Assembly (NCBI RefSeq): GCF_000347035.1
Contig: NZ_ANIJ01000025.1
Location: 186,001-250,000 of the forward strand
DNA: 64,000 nt
Source of the DNA: Leptospira sp. B5-022
GTDB lineage: Bacteria; Spirochaetota; Leptospiria; Leptospirales; Leptospiraceae
Direction of reading: 5' to 3'
Shown here piece by piece: positions 51,369 to 63,715 of the stretch. The position numbers and the translations under genes were made by a program. Position 1 is the stretch's first letter, and each line of letters opens with the position of its first letter. Under the pieces are notes generated by a model, which was not told the DNA's origin, did not search any database, and worked only from the letters and a program-made list of their open reading frames with translations.

Positions 51369-51444
51369 TGCCTTCTCCTGTAACTCTTAGACATACAAGA
51401 GGCCTAAAAACTGCATCCTTTTTTTGGGCGCAGAGATGGCGAAA

Positions 51445-52215
51445 TTAATCTTCGTCCAGAAGTTCCGCTGCTTCTATTTCTTCCAGACCTCTATTCGGGA
51501 ATGCCTGCTCGTAGAATAGCGCCGCAAATAGATCGAAGTCCTCATCTGTAGGGAGATTTTTTTTCTCCCAATATTCGTTCCTTCTTTTGATCAGAATGGA
51601 GATCGTCTCATCTTCTAAAGAGAATTCTTTTCCACCTTTGTTCATTCTACGAATCAACCAATTCAGATTATGGATAAAAAAGTTTCCCGTAAACTCCAGG
51701 GTAGAAAGAGAAGGTTCTCTTTTCATTAGATTTTCGGTGTGGTAGAGAGGAACTCTTAAATAATACGGATCCTTGGTTTGTTGGTATTGTTTGTATCCGT
51801 TGGAAATGGATTCGAAAAATGGCCAAGAATTCGTATAAGATGTTCGGATCAGTTTTTCTTTTTCAGGATGAAGTCTTGCAACTTCCACAAGATCCACAAA
51901 TTGATCCTTATTGACTGCTTCCCTTAGAATAGAATCCATCGGAGCAGGTCTCGGCTCCGAGTTGACCAGGTAAACATAAAGATATTTGATCTCGTATGCA
52001 AATCTGGATTCTCTCGGAATATAATATTCGATCCAGATCGGTTCTTTATAATAATTTACTAATTCTTCTTCCGGTAGATCCGGCGTGACGCTAAGTGATT
52101 TTAACTTTTTTACGTCGTCTGTAATTACTTTCTGACCCCGAACCCGAGTCCTGGAACGTTTTATCTGCTTTAGTTCCGATTTGTTTAAGAGTGGTTTCGG
52201 TTTGTACGAGTCCAT
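51445..52215 (-). CDS. hypothetical protein
   Basis: 256 residues, unrecognised. The N-terminus is basic ([22 protein letters not shown]), followed by a domain with [43 protein letters not shown] and [24 protein letters not shown], then an acidic helical C-terminus ending [13 protein letters not shown]. No signal peptide or membrane segment. Base use is like that of its neighbours. It lies between the dsbA-like and the tlpA-like genes on the same strand, separated by about 75 bases from each. Confidence 0.6.
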   Translation of the reverse strand: MDSYKPKPLLNKSELKQIKRSRTRVRGQKVITDDVKKLKSLSVTPDLPEEELVNYYKEPIWIEYYIPRESRFAYEIKYLYVYLVNSEPRPAPMDSILREAVNKDQFVDLVEVARLHPEKEKLIRTSYTNSWPFFESISNGYKQYQQTKDPYYLRVPLYHTENLMKREPSLSTLEFTGNFFIHNLNWLIRRMNKGGKEFSLEDETISILIKRRNEYWEKKNLPTDEDFDLFAALFYEQAFPNRGLEEIEAAELLDED

Positions 52216-52284
52216 CGGATTGATTATCGGAAATGAGAAGTCTGAAATTCAAAGTTGAGGAGAAAGACTTTCGGTTTTAAGACA

Positions 52285-52800
52285 CTAAGGCCAGAAAATT
52301 CTTGCCCAGATCAGCCTTAGGAACATACCCAACGGGCTCATAATTCCGGATTCCGCGAATCTGACCTTTCCTTCTCCATCCAAAATATAAAAGCTAGGAT
52401 ATCCTCTGATCCCCCAATCTCTGAGTAACATCGGGTTTCCTACGATTACCGGAAAATTCACGGCGTGTTTTTCTAGATAGTCTTTGAGTGCCGAGGAATT
52501 TTCCCCTTCTTCCACACTGATGAATGCAAAATTATTTTGGTCTTTAAGTGTGGAGGCATACCACTTGACCAGAGGAAGATTCGTATTACAAACTCCGCAC
52601 CAGGTCGCCCAAAAATATACAACTGTGGTCTTTCCTTTTATATTCGCTTTTTCTCCGATCGGAGTCCGGAATTCTTTTCCATCCAGACTCACAACAGGTT
52701 CCGTATCCAAGGCTCTAAACCAGGCCAGAAAAAAAGTCGCGGAAAGTAGAAGGGCCAACGCTCCTCCGTACTGAAATCCTGCTTTTACTTTTTTGTTCAT
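52285..52800 (-). CDS. TlpA-like thioredoxin, membrane-anchored
   Basis: 171 residues. An N-terminal membrane anchor (FQYGGALALLLSATFFLAWF, residues 8-27) holds a thioredoxin domain outside the cytoplasm. The active site is WATWCGVCNTNLPLVKW near residues 69-85, and the cis-Pro region is RGYPSFYILDGEGKVRF. It may reduce haem-ligating cysteines of apocytochrome c or act in other periplasmic thiol exchange. The prenyltransferase gene starts 18 bases upstream and is in the same operon. Confidence 0.9.
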   Translation of the reverse strand: MNKKVKAGFQYGGALALLLSATFFLAWFRALDTEPVVSLDGKEFRTPIGEKANIKGKTTVVYFWATWCGVCNTNLPLVKWYASTLKDQNNFAFISVEEGENSSALKDYLEKHAVNFPVIVGNPMLLRDWGIRGYPSFYILDGEGKVRFAESGIMSPLGMFLRLIWARIFWP

Positions 52801-52818
52801 GCCTTAGTTAGACCTAGA

Positions 52819-53718
52819 TTATAAGTGAAAAGGCAGAGTTTGTCCGGAACCCGAATACATGATCCAAACGACGAGCAAAAGCCAAAAAAATCCCGCCACA
52901 AGGACACCCCAGTCGGTCAAAATAGCCTTAGTAGGATTATGGCCCATGTTTTTAATGTAGATAATGTATAAGGATCTAAAGATCGCATAAACTACGATCG
53001 GGATCGTATACACCATTTTATCCGTACCTAGATTTTCAATCGTATGAGGGCTTGTAACATACATAACGTAGGTTACCAAAGTCATTGTGGCAACGATTCC
53101 CATCATCAAATCCAAAAAATTAACCGAGTATTCCTCCAGGATTTTTCTGTGGCCTTTGGCTCCTTCTTCTAGGATGATAAGTTCCCCCCTTCTTTTTCCG
53201 AATCCCCAATACAGGGCCAACATGAACGTGCAGAGAAGAAGCCAAGAAGAGAAACTCACTCCTACGACGATGGAGCCTGCGATCGCTCTCACTACGAACC
53301 CGAAAGAGATACTCATTACATCTAGAATAACCATATGTTTTAAGAAACGGCTATAAACTATATTAAAGATCAGGTAACCGGCTACCCAATAGAAGAACTC
53401 CGTCTGTAATTTGAAAGATAGGACTAGAGTGACAGAAAGTAAAACCGCTGTCAGTAAAAGTGCTATAGTAGGAGAGATAGCTCCCGAGGCCAAGGGTCTA
53501 TGTTTTTTTTCGGGATGAAGTGCGTCTTCCTTTCGATCCAGAAAATCATTGAGAACGTATTGGCAACTTGCGGTAAGCGAAAAGAGAAAAAACGCAAAAA
53601 TCGCCCTTTCTACCGATTCCAGGTCTCCTAATTTTTTCCCGAATATGATCCCAGCAAATAGGATGATATTTTTAATCCATTGGTGGGGTCTTAAAAGTTT
53701 TATATAGGAAAATAACAT
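52819..53718 (-). CDS. UbiA-family prenyltransferase (DPPR-synthase-like)
   Basis: 299 residues, nine predicted membrane helices. The first Asp-rich motif is NDFLDRKEDALHPEKKHRP (near residues 57-75), which fits the UbiA superfamily, and the opening LRPHQWIKNIILFAGIIFG is the signature of decaprenyl-phosphate phosphoribosyltransferase-like members, which attach phosphoribose to a polyprenyl phosphate (an arabinan or lipid-linked ribose precursor). Leptospires have no known arabinan, so the true product is open; a role in cell-surface sugar or quinone synthesis is possible. First gene of an operon with the TlpA-like gene. Confidence 0.86.
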   Translation of the reverse strand: MLFSYIKLLRPHQWIKNIILFAGIIFGKKLGDLESVERAIFAFFLFSLTASCQYVLNDFLDRKEDALHPEKKHRPLASGAISPTIALLLTAVLLSVTLVLSFKLQTEFFYWVAGYLIFNIVYSRFLKHMVILDVMSISFGFVVRAIAGSIVVGVSFSSWLLLCTFMLALYWGFGKRRGELIILEEGAKGHRKILEEYSVNFLDLMMGIVATMTLVTYVMYVTSPHTIENLGTDKMVYTIPIVVYAIFRSLYIIYIKNMGHNPTKAILTDWGVLVAGFFWLLLVVWIMYSGSGQTLPFHL

Positions 53719-53940
53719 TCTCTCTCCAGAAATCAGTTCGCTTTAGAGGCCAGATTGATCCTAAATAGAAGGCTTGCAAGGGAATTTTGGCTCCAAAATG
53801 GGAGGAGATTTCTCAGGTTTTGGGCGGAGGATCCACAAGAGACAAAAACAAAAAACTAGTCTAAAAGGACTAAAATCGGAAACTCACTTTTTAATTTTAA
53901 GCTTTACGATTATTCATTGTTAGCTTATTAAATTTCCACT

Positions 53941-54114
53941 ATGCAGCACAGGAAAATCACATACAAGATCGTGGAAAGTAAAGATCCTTTGACACAAGAT
54001 GCGTTCGATCCGTTAGGAGCAATTGGTTTCGAACTCATTTCGGTGGTTCATGATCTAAAAATGGATCGTTATATCTATTATTTTAAACTGGCGGAAGCTC
54101 ACCAACTTTCTTAA
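53941..54114 (+). CDS. DUF4177-like small protein
   Basis: 57 residues, too short for most automated tracks. The sequence HRKITYKIVESKDPLTQDAF (3-22) then LGAIGFELISVVHDL (26-40) and DRYIYYFKL (43-51) follows the DUF4177 pattern (xxWEYKVVxxx...LNxxGxEGWELVSVxxx...YYFKR), with Phe in place of Trp in the middle. Family function is unknown. No strong ribosome site. It is convergent with the potassium transporter, ending 9 bases before its stop. Confidence 0.6.
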   Translation: MQHRKITYKIVESKDPLTQDAFDPLGAIGFELISVVHDLKMDRYIYYFKLAEAHQLS

Positions 54115-54123
54115 GTAAGATTT

Positions 54124-55692
54124 TTATCCTACTTGGATCTTGACTCCATCGTCTTGGGCACCCAATGTCCCCAATCCGGAATGCCCGGTAAACGCAATAA
54201 GAAGAGTAAATACCCCGACTCTTCCCACATACATAATGCAAGGATACAAAAACTTTTCCACTCCGGTGATATAAGGTGTTAATCCTTTTGTTAATCCAAC
54301 AGTACCGAAAGCGGACATGACCTCGAAAAATATATCTTCTATTCCATGTCTATGTCCGTTTGCGATAGTGATCACCAACATAAAGAATACGATGGATATC
54401 GTTGCTAAAAAATAGATCCGCGTAGAGATTGCGATCGAATTTTTAGAAACTTCTTCTCCCATAATTGTCACTCTTGCTTGAGGATTGATCACATTTCTCA
54501 AATACATCAAGAGAATAACAAAGGTTGTGATCTTGATACCTCCAGCTGCTCCTTGAGGACCACCTCCCACAAACATTAAAGAACAAAGAAGAACATAAGT
54601 CGGACTTCTCATCTCCGAAATATCGAATGTGTTAAATCCTGCCGTCCTGGATGATACGGAAAGGAAGAACGAGTTGAATAGTTTATCTACGAAGTTAAAT
54701 TTTCCTATCGTCTCGGGATTATCCCATTCTCCCATAAGTATCCCGATGCCCCCTACATGGACTAATATTATAGTTCCATAAAGTAAAAGTTTCATCTGGA
54801 TCCTGTTAGCTTCTCCTTTGAGTGCTTTTCTATAAAGAGCTAATCTTTCCTCCGCCCAGAATGACATACGGATCAAGACAAGATAGATCCAGGAAGGTTC
54901 TTTCCCTTCTTCCAACGCCTTGGACATAAGATAGGTTTCCATGACCACTTCTATCCTATGCATTACGTTCCGGAATGCTTCGAGTAACGTTTTTTCCAAG
55001 AATAAAATTACAGGAAAGCCGATCCCTCCCATAACCACCAAACTTTCCACGACCAAAAGAGAAATTGGCTCTTTGGATAAGAAGGTGAGATCGTCTACTA
55101 TGGAAAATCCAGCGTTATTGAAAGCGGAAACGGAGGTGAATAAACTTAAAAAAATGCGGTTCGGTTCGCCGGGTAATCCGCTTAGATCTTCCGGCATAAC
55201 CCAATACAATAAGAACGCACCCATCAATTCGATAGAAACGGATATATTCAAAATGGATAATAAGATCCTCCGAACATATGGAGCGTTCTTACTTTTCCCA
55301 TCTGCAGATTCGTGGGAATCTATCGCTTCGAAAACGAATGATGCGATCCGAGTACTTCTGGAAAGTCCTCGAACTACTAAGATACCAACAAGGACCGTAA
55401 AGGTGATAATCCCCAATCCGCCGATCTGGAATAAGAACATGATGATAACTTGAGTTGAGAATGCTAACTCGCTAATGGCGACGGTGGTCAATCCGGTCAC
55501 ACATATTGCCGACGCAGCCATGTAGAATGAATCAGCGTAGGAGATCCTACCTTCTTCCGAAGCATAGATCATAAAGGACCCAACCAAGATCGCTCCTGCA
55601 AACGCGAGACATAGGATCCTTGCTACGGATAATAGCAAAAACGCTCTGGCGATTCGGTTTACGTTTCGTTTTAGGAACTTAAATGAGCCCAT
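54124..55692 (-). CDS. TrkH/KtrB-type potassium uptake channel
   Basis: 522 residues from the ATG at 55692; a TTG at 55749 is also open but less likely. Four membrane-pore-membrane repeats with the filter-like glycine in each loop (e.g. [45 protein letters not shown] and [13 protein letters not shown]). Transports K+ (or Na+/K+) across the inner membrane with a cytoplasmic TrkA/KtrA gating ring; no such partner is adjacent. The gene is divergent from fusA. Confidence 0.9.
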   Translation of the reverse strand: MGSFKFLKRNVNRIARAFLLLSVARILCLAFAGAILVGSFMIYASEEGRISYADSFYMAASAICVTGLTTVAISELAFSTQVIIMFLFQIGGLGIITFTVLVGILVVRGLSRSTRIASFVFEAIDSHESADGKSKNAPYVRRILLSILNISVSIELMGAFLLYWVMPEDLSGLPGEPNRIFLSLFTSVSAFNNAGFSIVDDLTFLSKEPISLLVVESLVVMGGIGFPVILFLEKTLLEAFRNVMHRIEVVMETYLMSKALEEGKEPSWIYLVLIRMSFWAEERLALYRKALKGEANRIQMKLLLYGTIILVHVGGIGILMGEWDNPETIGKFNFVDKLFNSFFLSVSSRTAGFNTFDISEMRSPTYVLLCSLMFVGGGPQGAAGGIKITTFVILLMYLRNVINPQARVTIMGEEVSKNSIAISTRIYFLATISIVFFMLVITIANGHRHGIEDIFFEVMSAFGTVGLTKGLTPYITGVEKFLYPCIMYVGRVGVFTLLIAFTGHSGLGTLGAQDDGVKIQVG

Positions 55693-55912
55693 GTAAAAGG
55701 GAAAAACTCCCCTTCCAGAAACTATTTTGACCCTGGCAAACCCGGGCAATGAATTTCCTGATCTTTGAAGAGAACCCGGATCGGTTCTGAAATCGGGATA
55801 AAATTGTAATTTATATTTGATCTAAGAAAAGCTTATACAAGCCGGTATCGAAAATCTGTTAATGGAAACGATCTTTACAAACGCCCCCCTTTCAGAAAAT
55901 TGGTAAGAATTA

Positions 55913-55935
55913 GGGTTCCTTTACCTAGGGAACCC
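55913..55935 (+). other. hairpin in the fusA leader region
   Basis: Stem GGGTTCC/GGAACCC with a 9-base loop, about 90 bases upstream of the fusA start. No T-run follows. It could be a protein-binding site or an RNA hairpin. Confidence 0.35.
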
Positions 55936-56025
55936 AGTCAGATTAGTATCCACGGAAAGTTTATATTCTGCCCTACAAAGAGGGTGTAAAGGAAACCTAC
56001 GTGTGAACTTTTAAAGAGGACTCTA

Positions 56026-58146
<2,121 letters not shown>

Positions 58147-58174
58147 TCTTCTTAGAACATCCTTCTTTTTGGAA

Positions 58175-58207
58175 AAAAGGGAGCCGATCCGGCTCCCTTT
58201 TCTTTTT
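58175..58207 (+). terminator. rho-independent terminator of fusA
   Basis: Stem GGGAGCCG/CGGCTCCC (58179-58186 and 58190-58197), extended by AAAA/TTTT, with a 3-base loop and then TTTTCTTTTT. It begins 28 bases after the fusA stop. Confidence 0.88.
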
Positions 58208-58238
58208 GGAGGTGAAAGAATTGCCGATAATTTAGAGT

Positions 58239-58892
58239 ATGCGGGAGCCATATTTCATTCGTCTGATATGTTTCGGAATGATACTCATTTCTTTTCCTTT
58301 CCAAATCGATCCCGCAGGAACTCCCATAAAGGTCCATACTGTCCAACCGAAGGAAACAGCATTTTCCATTTCCCAAAAGTATAAATTGGATTGGAGAATG
58401 TTATTAGAATGGAACGGTAAAAAAGAGAACGAAGGTCTGAAAGCGGGAGAAAAATTGAAAATCCCTCAAAACCTATCTTATTCTTCTCGGGTCGAAAAAC
58501 AACTACCGGAGAACGTACCTTCTTCCGGAACCCCTAAGTTCCATGCCCCTCTAAAAGTGCTTCCCCCTGTTTCACTTCCTTATTCCAATCTAACTTATTA
58601 TCCGAACAAAGGAGTTCTATTTAAGGCAAGCAGACATAAGGATGTACATCCGATCCGGTCCGGTAAGGTAGTTGTACTGGACCAAATGGACGGTTATAGG
58701 AAATATATTATTTTAGAGCATAAAGGCGGATATTCCAGCGTATATGCAAATCTGAGATCCGTTTCAGTCAAAGAAGGGGAAACGGTAAAACTCGGAGATT
58801 CCTTAGGAGAATTGGAGGAAGGTAAAGGACTTTACTTTCAGATCAACCAAGGAACCAAGGCTGTGGATCCAATCCCACTTTTAAATCACTGA
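58239..58892 (+). CDS. LysM and degenerate M23 (LytM) protein
   Basis: 217 residues with a signal peptide (residues 1-26). A LysM domain (KVHTVQPKETAFSISQKYKLD, residues 31-76) binds peptidoglycan. The C-terminal 110 residues have the LytM/M23 fold (VHPIRSGKVVVLD, YIILEHKGGYSSVYANL, GDSLGELEEGKGLYFQI), but the metal-binding HxxxD and HxH residues of active LytM enzymes are replaced (for example YANL for YAHL and YFQI for HFEI). It is therefore likely an amidase activator such as EnvC or NlpD, not a peptidase. The frame is open only from this ATG. Confidence 0.82.
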   Translation: MREPYFIRLICFGMILISFPFQIDPAGTPIKVHTVQPKETAFSISQKYKLDWRMLLEWNGKKENEGLKAGEKLKIPQNLSYSSRVEKQLPENVPSSGTPKFHAPLKVLPPVSLPYSNLTYYPNKGVLFKASRHKDVHPIRSGKVVVLDQMDGYRKYIILEHKGGYSSVYANLRSVSVKEGETVKLGDSLGELEEGKGLYFQINQGTKAVDPIPLLNH

Positions 58893-58929
58893 TCTTCGGC
58901 AATTAAGTATATTAGGTTTTTGCAATTAA

Positions 58930-60159
58930 ATGGAATGGGAAATCGTAAATTCTAAAGCCGTTACTCCACAAGGAGTGCTCGAGAATGCTACCATCCGCAT
59001 TAATGACGGACGGATCTCTTCTATCTCCGCCGGAGTACCGAAGGACATTTTACCCATCCGCATCAACTTAAGAGGCAATTTTGTTTATCCCGGACTGATC
59101 AATGCTCACGATCATCTTCTTGGCACTTATCTTCCTAAAGTCGGGACCAACCGCCCTTATTTGAATTGGCTTCCCTGGGACAACGATCTGAAATCTTCCG
59201 TTGTTTACGCGGAGAGGCAACAATTAGAACCTGAACAACTTTATCTATTAGGTTCTTATAAAAATCTGATCAGCGGGGTGACTTCCGTTTTGGATCATAT
59301 TCCCCATTTTGTCCAAAAACCTTTTTTGGAAAAATCTCCGGTCCGTATTTTAGAAAGATTTACTCTGGCTCATAGTATTTGTTCTTATTCTCTCGGCTGG
59401 GGGGACGGTCCTCAGATAGAATACGCAAGGGCAAAGGAAGGGAATCTTCCCTTTGTAACCCATATCTCGGAAGGATTCGACGAAGAATCCAAAAACGCTC
59501 TGAAAGAATTGAACTCTCTCGGCTGTTTGGGAGAAAATACTGTACTTGTTCATGGGATCGCATTCGATCCGGAAGATATCAAATTAGTTTCCAAAACAAA
59601 GGCAAACTTGGTTTGGTGCCCTGAATCCAATTTATTTATGTTCGGAAAAACCGCACCTATCCGGGAAATCCTGGAGGCCGGGATCAATGTAAGTTTAGGC
59701 ACGGATTCTCCAATGTCCGGGTCCATAAATATTTTCCAAGAAATCAGATCCGCAAGGGAATTTTTTGCCAAAGAATCCGGAAAAGAATTGGATCCTAAAA
59801 TTGTTTTTAAGATGGTCACTGAAAATCCGGCAAAGGCTCTTCGAGTAGAGAACGATCTGGGGAAATTGGAAGTCGGAAAAAAAGCGGATCTTTTAGTCCT
59901 TTCTTCCGAAAAAGAAGACGCATACCAAACTCTTTGCACAGCGGATCTTAATACCGTACGTTTGGTAGTGAAAGATGGGAAACCTTCCTATGGCGACCTT
60001 TCTTTGAAAGATTTTTTTGAAGAAACTGGCGTGACAGGGCGCGAAATTAAGATCGCCGGAACCGATAAATACCTTGCAGGAGACCCCCTAGGGTTGCTAG
60101 AATCGGTCACCCGGGCCCTTGGTTACAAAAAGGATTTGGCATTTTTTCCTGTCGGGTAA
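58930..60159 (+). CDS. amidohydrolase (chlorohydrolase/SAH-deaminase-like)
   Basis: 409 residues, metal-dependent amidohydrolase fold. Seen: [11 protein letters not shown] (HxH metal ligands, near residues 56-66), THISEG near 177, VHGIAFD near 203, the catalytic GTDSPMSGS near 257-265, and a C-terminal strand [11 protein letters not shown] typical of the family. The substrate is not set; related enzymes deaminate guanine, S-adenosylhomocysteine or triazines. It lies 37 bases after the LytM gene and 24 bases before the CNB-TPR gene on the same strand, so this may be one long transcript. Confidence 0.85.
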   Translation: MEWEIVNSKAVTPQGVLENATIRINDGRISSISAGVPKDILPIRINLRGNFVYPGLINAHDHLLGTYLPKVGTNRPYLNWLPWDNDLKSSVVYAERQQLEPEQLYLLGSYKNLISGVTSVLDHIPHFVQKPFLEKSPVRILERFTLAHSICSYSLGWGDGPQIEYARAKEGNLPFVTHISEGFDEESKNALKELNSLGCLGENTVLVHGIAFDPEDIKLVSKTKANLVWCPESNLFMFGKTAPIREILEAGINVSLGTDSPMSGSINIFQEIRSAREFFAKESGKELDPKIVFKMVTENPAKALRVENDLGKLEVGKKADLLVLSSEKEDAYQTLCTADLNTVRLVVKDGKPSYGDLSLKDFFEETGVTGREIKIAGTDKYLAGDPLGLLESVTRALGYKKDLAFFPVG

Positions 60160-60183
60160 GATTTAGAGAAGAAGGTAACGGTC

Positions 60184-61245
60184 TTGGCTGGGCCCATAAT
60201 CCGAACTTATAAAGGCGGCTCCATTATTTACTTCGAGAAAGATCGATCGGAGGATATTTACGTCCTCAGACAAGGTCGTGTCGTTCTCACGTACACCGCA
60301 ATCGATTCCGGTTACGAGGTCAAAGAAGACGTACGACTGGGAGAGTTTTTCGGAGTTAAATCCGCACTTGGAAAATACCCCAGGGAAGAAACCGCTCAGG
60401 TAGTGGGCGGAGCCACTGTCCTAGTTTTCAAACTTTCAGACTTTGAAACATTCGTAGCCGAAAAAACCCATCTGATCCTAAAGATGATGAAGGTTTTCTC
60501 CAGCCAATTGCGACTGGTTCACAAAAAATTAAGGGAGATCTTAGGTCAGGCAGAAGCAAGAAATCCTGCATTCGAGCTTATGAACGTAGCCGAAGTATTT
60601 TATAAAAATAATAACTTCGAACACGCTGCTTATGGATTCGCAAAATATCTAGAACATTACCCGAGTGGGCCGTATGCGGGAAGAGCCACAGAGCTGCAAG
60701 ATCTGGCAAGAAAGGGAACACCCTACCCTATCAATATGCCTCCGTTAGTTTACGATGCTGCTTCCACCAGGGCGCCGATGTCCCAAGAAAATCTGCAAAA
60801 TATCATGAAGCCTGCAGCGGAAAAAACGAATCTGGGTGCCGGCACGGATAATACGATCACTTCTCTTTATAACCGTGCTCATACTTTCCTAAACGTAGGA
60901 AAATTCGAAGAGGCAGCCGGTATATTCAAGGACCTAATGGTCCGCACGGATTTTAAGTACGATAGCGAAAAGAAACTCGTAGATAATGCACTTTTCCAAA
61001 TGGGGGTTTGCTTCTTAAAGCTGAATAGTTTGGATACTGCTAGCAATACTTTCTCCGCTTATATCAAAAAACATCCATCCGGGGAATCGGTAAAAGAGTC
61101 TTTATTTCATTTGGCAGAGATCGCTGAACAACAGGGGGACCGCCAGAGAGCAGGAATGTTATTCGGCAAGGTAGCATTACTTCCTCCGGAAAGAGATAGT
61201 CTTTCGCAGAAGGCTCGCCAAAAAGCCAAGGAGCTGAGCGCCTAA
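60184..61245 (+). CDS. cyclic nucleotide-binding domain protein with TPR-like repeats
   Basis: 353 residues, starting at a TTG (60184). Residues 4-110 are a cyclic-nucleotide-binding domain ([53 protein letters not shown]) with the phosphate-cassette-like FFGVKSALG. The rest is helical with TPR units ([27 protein letters not shown] near 138-164; [24 protein letters not shown] near 265-288; [24 protein letters not shown] near 308-332). No DNA-binding domain. A cAMP-sensitive scaffold is inferred. The next gene starts at the base right after the stop. Confidence 0.85.
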   Translation: MAGPIIRTYKGGSIIYFEKDRSEDIYVLRQGRVVLTYTAIDSGYEVKEDVRLGEFFGVKSALGKYPREETAQVVGGATVLVFKLSDFETFVAEKTHLILKMMKVFSSQLRLVHKKLREILGQAEARNPAFELMNVAEVFYKNNNFEHAAYGFAKYLEHYPSGPYAGRATELQDLARKGTPYPINMPPLVYDAASTRAPMSQENLQNIMKPAAEKTNLGAGTDNTITSLYNRAHTFLNVGKFEEAAGIFKDLMVRTDFKYDSEKKLVDNALFQMGVCFLKLNSLDTASNTFSAYIKKHPSGESVKESLFHLAEIAEQQGDRQRAGMLFGKVALLPPERDSLSQKARQKAKELSA

Positions 61246-61887
61246 ATGGATTTAATGCTCGAGTCGATGTTCTCAAAGTTCGGAAAAACTTTCGAACCGA
61301 ACCAGATCATATTCTGCGAAAACGAACCGGGAAACGATTTTTTTCTGATCCAAGCTGGGAAAGTAAAGATCACTAAAACCGTTGGAAATTCCATCAAAAC
61401 CTTAGATATCTTGGAACAAGGAGATATCTTCGGAGAGATGGCGATCTTAGAAGAACAACCCAGAAGTGCGACCGCAATCGCGATTTCCGAAGTGAGAGTT
61501 CTTAATTTCAATAGAGCGAACTTCGAACTATTGATGACTAAGAACCCGACTCTTGCACTTAAAATCCTCACAATCTTTTCCGTGAGAATTTACGACGCAA
61601 AACGAAGATTGCTCATCCTATTGCTGGACGATATTATCGGAAAAGTTGCCGACGTTTTCTTGATGTTGTATGAAAAGATGCATACACATACTGAATTCAA
61701 AGAAGTCGTTCTCAATGTTACGGTAGAGGACGTGGCAGATTGGTGCGCCCAACCGGTGGGAGAAGTCCAGAAAGTAGTGAACCAATTCGCGAAAAGCGGC
61801 AAAATCGAGATCTACTCCGACAAAATCGTAATTCACAATATTAACGACTTCCAGAGAATAGTCTCCCAGAAGCGCAAACCTTCTTAA
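61246..61887 (+). CDS. Crp/Fnr-family regulator
   Basis: 213 residues. The N-terminal cyclic-nucleotide-binding domain holds the cassette [17 protein letters not shown] near residues 63-79; the C-terminal part is a winged helix with [28 protein letters not shown] (near 164-191). There are no Fnr-type iron-sulfur cysteines. It starts one base after the CNB-TPR gene ends (TAAATG), so the two are translated together. This pair suggests a shared cAMP signal: a DNA-binding output and a protein-binding output. A tRNA-Arg gene follows. Confidence 0.9.
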   Translation: MDLMLESMFSKFGKTFEPNQIIFCENEPGNDFFLIQAGKVKITKTVGNSIKTLDILEQGDIFGEMAILEEQPRSATAIAISEVRVLNFNRANFELLMTKNPTLALKILTIFSVRIYDAKRRLLILLLDDIIGKVADVFLMLYEKMHTHTEFKEVVLNVTVEDVADWCAQPVGEVQKVVNQFAKSGKIEIYSDKIVIHNINDFQRIVSQKRKPS

Positions 61888-61913
61888 CCGAATACCCGCG
61901 TTCTAAAGATAAA

Positions 61914-61990
<77 letters not shown>

Positions 61991-61997
61991 TCAAATC

Positions 61998-62861
61998 ATG
62001 GCAGAATCCCAAGACAACGTTTTGAATCTACTCAAGAAATCGGAAGAATTCTTAAAAAAGAAAAACATACCTTCCGCAAGATTGGACGCGGAAATATTGC
62101 TCGCCGACCTGCTTAAGATCCAAAGGGTCAAACTTTATGTGGATTTCGAAAGACCGCTTTCCTTATCCGAAAAAGACGAATATAGAGAAAGGATTGTCCA
62201 AAGATCCAAATTCAAACCCACGGCTTATATCATAGGAAGGAAGGCATTCTTCGATTCAGAATTCCATGTAAACGAGTCTGTTTTGATCCCAAGGCCTGAA
62301 ACGGAAGAATTAGTCGCCTGGGTATTAGAAGAATATCCGAATAAGGAAGACAGTTTAGATGTACTGGACCTTTGTTCGGGTAGCGGATGTATCGGGATCA
62401 GCCTAGCCAAGGCCAGAAAAGAATGGAACGTATCTTTCACGGACTCTTCCGAATCCGCATTAGAGATCAACAAAAAGAATATTCAAGAAATATTAAATAC
62501 GGAAAGAAGTTTCGAACTTTATCATGGAGATCTGTTCTCCCCTATCCCAAACGAGGCCAAATTCGATCTGATCGTTTCCAACCCGCCGTATATACCTGAA
62601 GCCGATAAACCCAACATCATGCCGGATGTCGCAGAGTATGAGCCGCACCTTGCTCTATTCGTATCCGATTTCCAAGGATTCCATACAAAAATTTTAACGG
62701 AAGCAAAGTCCAAACTTAAACCGCAAGGCAGATTGTATCTGGAAACACATCCGCGCTATTCAAACTGGCTGAAAGATACTGCATTATCTCTCGGCTACTC
62801 CGAGGCAGATCTCAAAAAGGATCTTTCCGGTAGAGATAGTTTTGTTAGATTAAAGATTTAG
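61998..62861 (+). CDS. prmC: release factor glutamine methyltransferase
   Basis: Methylates the Gln in the GGQ motif of release factors RF1 and RF2, which is needed for full termination. The 287-residue product has the family's N-terminal helical domain ([20 protein letters not shown]) and a Rossmann methyltransferase core with [18 protein letters not shown], the catalytic NPPYIP near residue 194, and [10 protein letters not shown] (SAM-site flank). No ribosome site can lie outside the 3' end of tRNA-Arg, so it is either leaderless or read from a transcript that includes the tRNA. prfA, often its neighbour, is not in the window. Confidence 0.92.
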   Translation: MAESQDNVLNLLKKSEEFLKKKNIPSARLDAEILLADLLKIQRVKLYVDFERPLSLSEKDEYRERIVQRSKFKPTAYIIGRKAFFDSEFHVNESVLIPRPETEELVAWVLEEYPNKEDSLDVLDLCSGSGCIGISLAKARKEWNVSFTDSSESALEINKKNIQEILNTERSFELYHGDLFSPIPNEAKFDLIVSNPPYIPEADKPNIMPDVAEYEPHLALFVSDFQGFHTKILTEAKSKLKPQGRLYLETHPRYSNWLKDTALSLGYSEADLKKDLSGRDSFVRLKI

Positions 62862-63159
62862 AATATACTATCTGTCCTATTCATTAACAAGATAATAGGA
62901 TTCCGGCAAACTTTCATTTCCAAAATAACAGTATAACGGCCGTTACAACGAGAGATTTCAGATAAATTTTCAAATTTATCTCAATTGGGATATTGTTTCA
63001 TTCCAACATCTTACGGAATGAATTTTCCGCAAAAAATAAAAAAGAACATAATTTATAAATTTATATTGCCTTATTATAATTTTTTGACTTTTTTTTGTCT
63101 TTACCACTGTGTTAGTCGAATATAAGCATAAAATAAAGCTAATTTAAATAAGGTAAGAT
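62862..63159. other. 298-base AT-rich region before the terminal lipoprotein gene
   Basis: No ORF. It holds the palindrome TAACGGCCGTTA at 62934-62945, close in sequence to one at 38933-38944, plus long T- and A-runs near 63080-63095. A promoter is expected here; TTGACT near 63083 is a possible -35 but no good -10 follows at the right spacing. Confidence 0.45.
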
Positions 63160-63684
63160 ATGAAAAAGATAACCCTAAGTATCACCCTGATATCATTCTT
63201 CTTTATCGCCTGTCCTGGTGAAAAGGAAGATACTCCCATCGATCCTACATTTCTGGGAGCTATTCTTCCAAGAATTGCAGCGGCTTCTTATCCTTCCGTT
63301 CCAGCTACCGGCTGCAGCGATCCGAACAATACTCCCACACTTGTCCCAAATGTGGAAACTCGAGTAGACAATCCTGTCCCTGGAACCTATTACTTTTTCA
63401 TTGTAAAAGGGATGATGGTCCCGAATCAAATAGGGGGGGGACTTAGCCTTACCATCCAAACTTACGCAGCACCGATACAAGTTTATGTGGCCTATCAATC
63501 AAGACCTGTAACGACTTATGAGCTGATGTTCCAGAAAGAGTTTTTTGAGAACCAAGGATTCCCTTACTCTGGATTTAATCAAAATAGTTCACTTGCATCA
63601 ATGTTCAATTATAATTATCGCTGCTTTATCATTTACCGACCTCCGGGAAATGGGGGGTCTTTCGGCCTCCTCATTGAAGACTAA
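63160..63684 (+). CDS. hypothetical lipoprotein before the SpvB-like gene
   Basis: 174 residues. The signal peptide ends in lipobox FFIAC (Cys18), then a short linker and a beta-rich domain (VPGTYYFFIVKGMMVPNQI, LSLTIQTYAAPIQVYVAYQS, NYNYRCFIIYRPPGNGGSFGLL). The Cys pair (GCSD, YRCF) could form a disulfide. It lies 31 bases before the partial SpvB-like gene on the same strand; a linked surface role is inferred from this only. Function unknown. Confidence 0.7.
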   Translation: MKKITLSITLISFFFIACPGEKEDTPIDPTFLGAILPRIAAASYPSVPATGCSDPNNTPTLVPNVETRVDNPVPGTYYFFIVKGMMVPNQIGGGLSLTIQTYAAPIQVYVAYQSRPVTTYELMFQKEFFENQGFPYSGFNQNSSLASMFNYNYRCFIIYRPPGNGGSFGLLIED

Positions 63685-63715
63685 ACCTACCTAAAATACG
63701 AATCGAGGTACTAAT

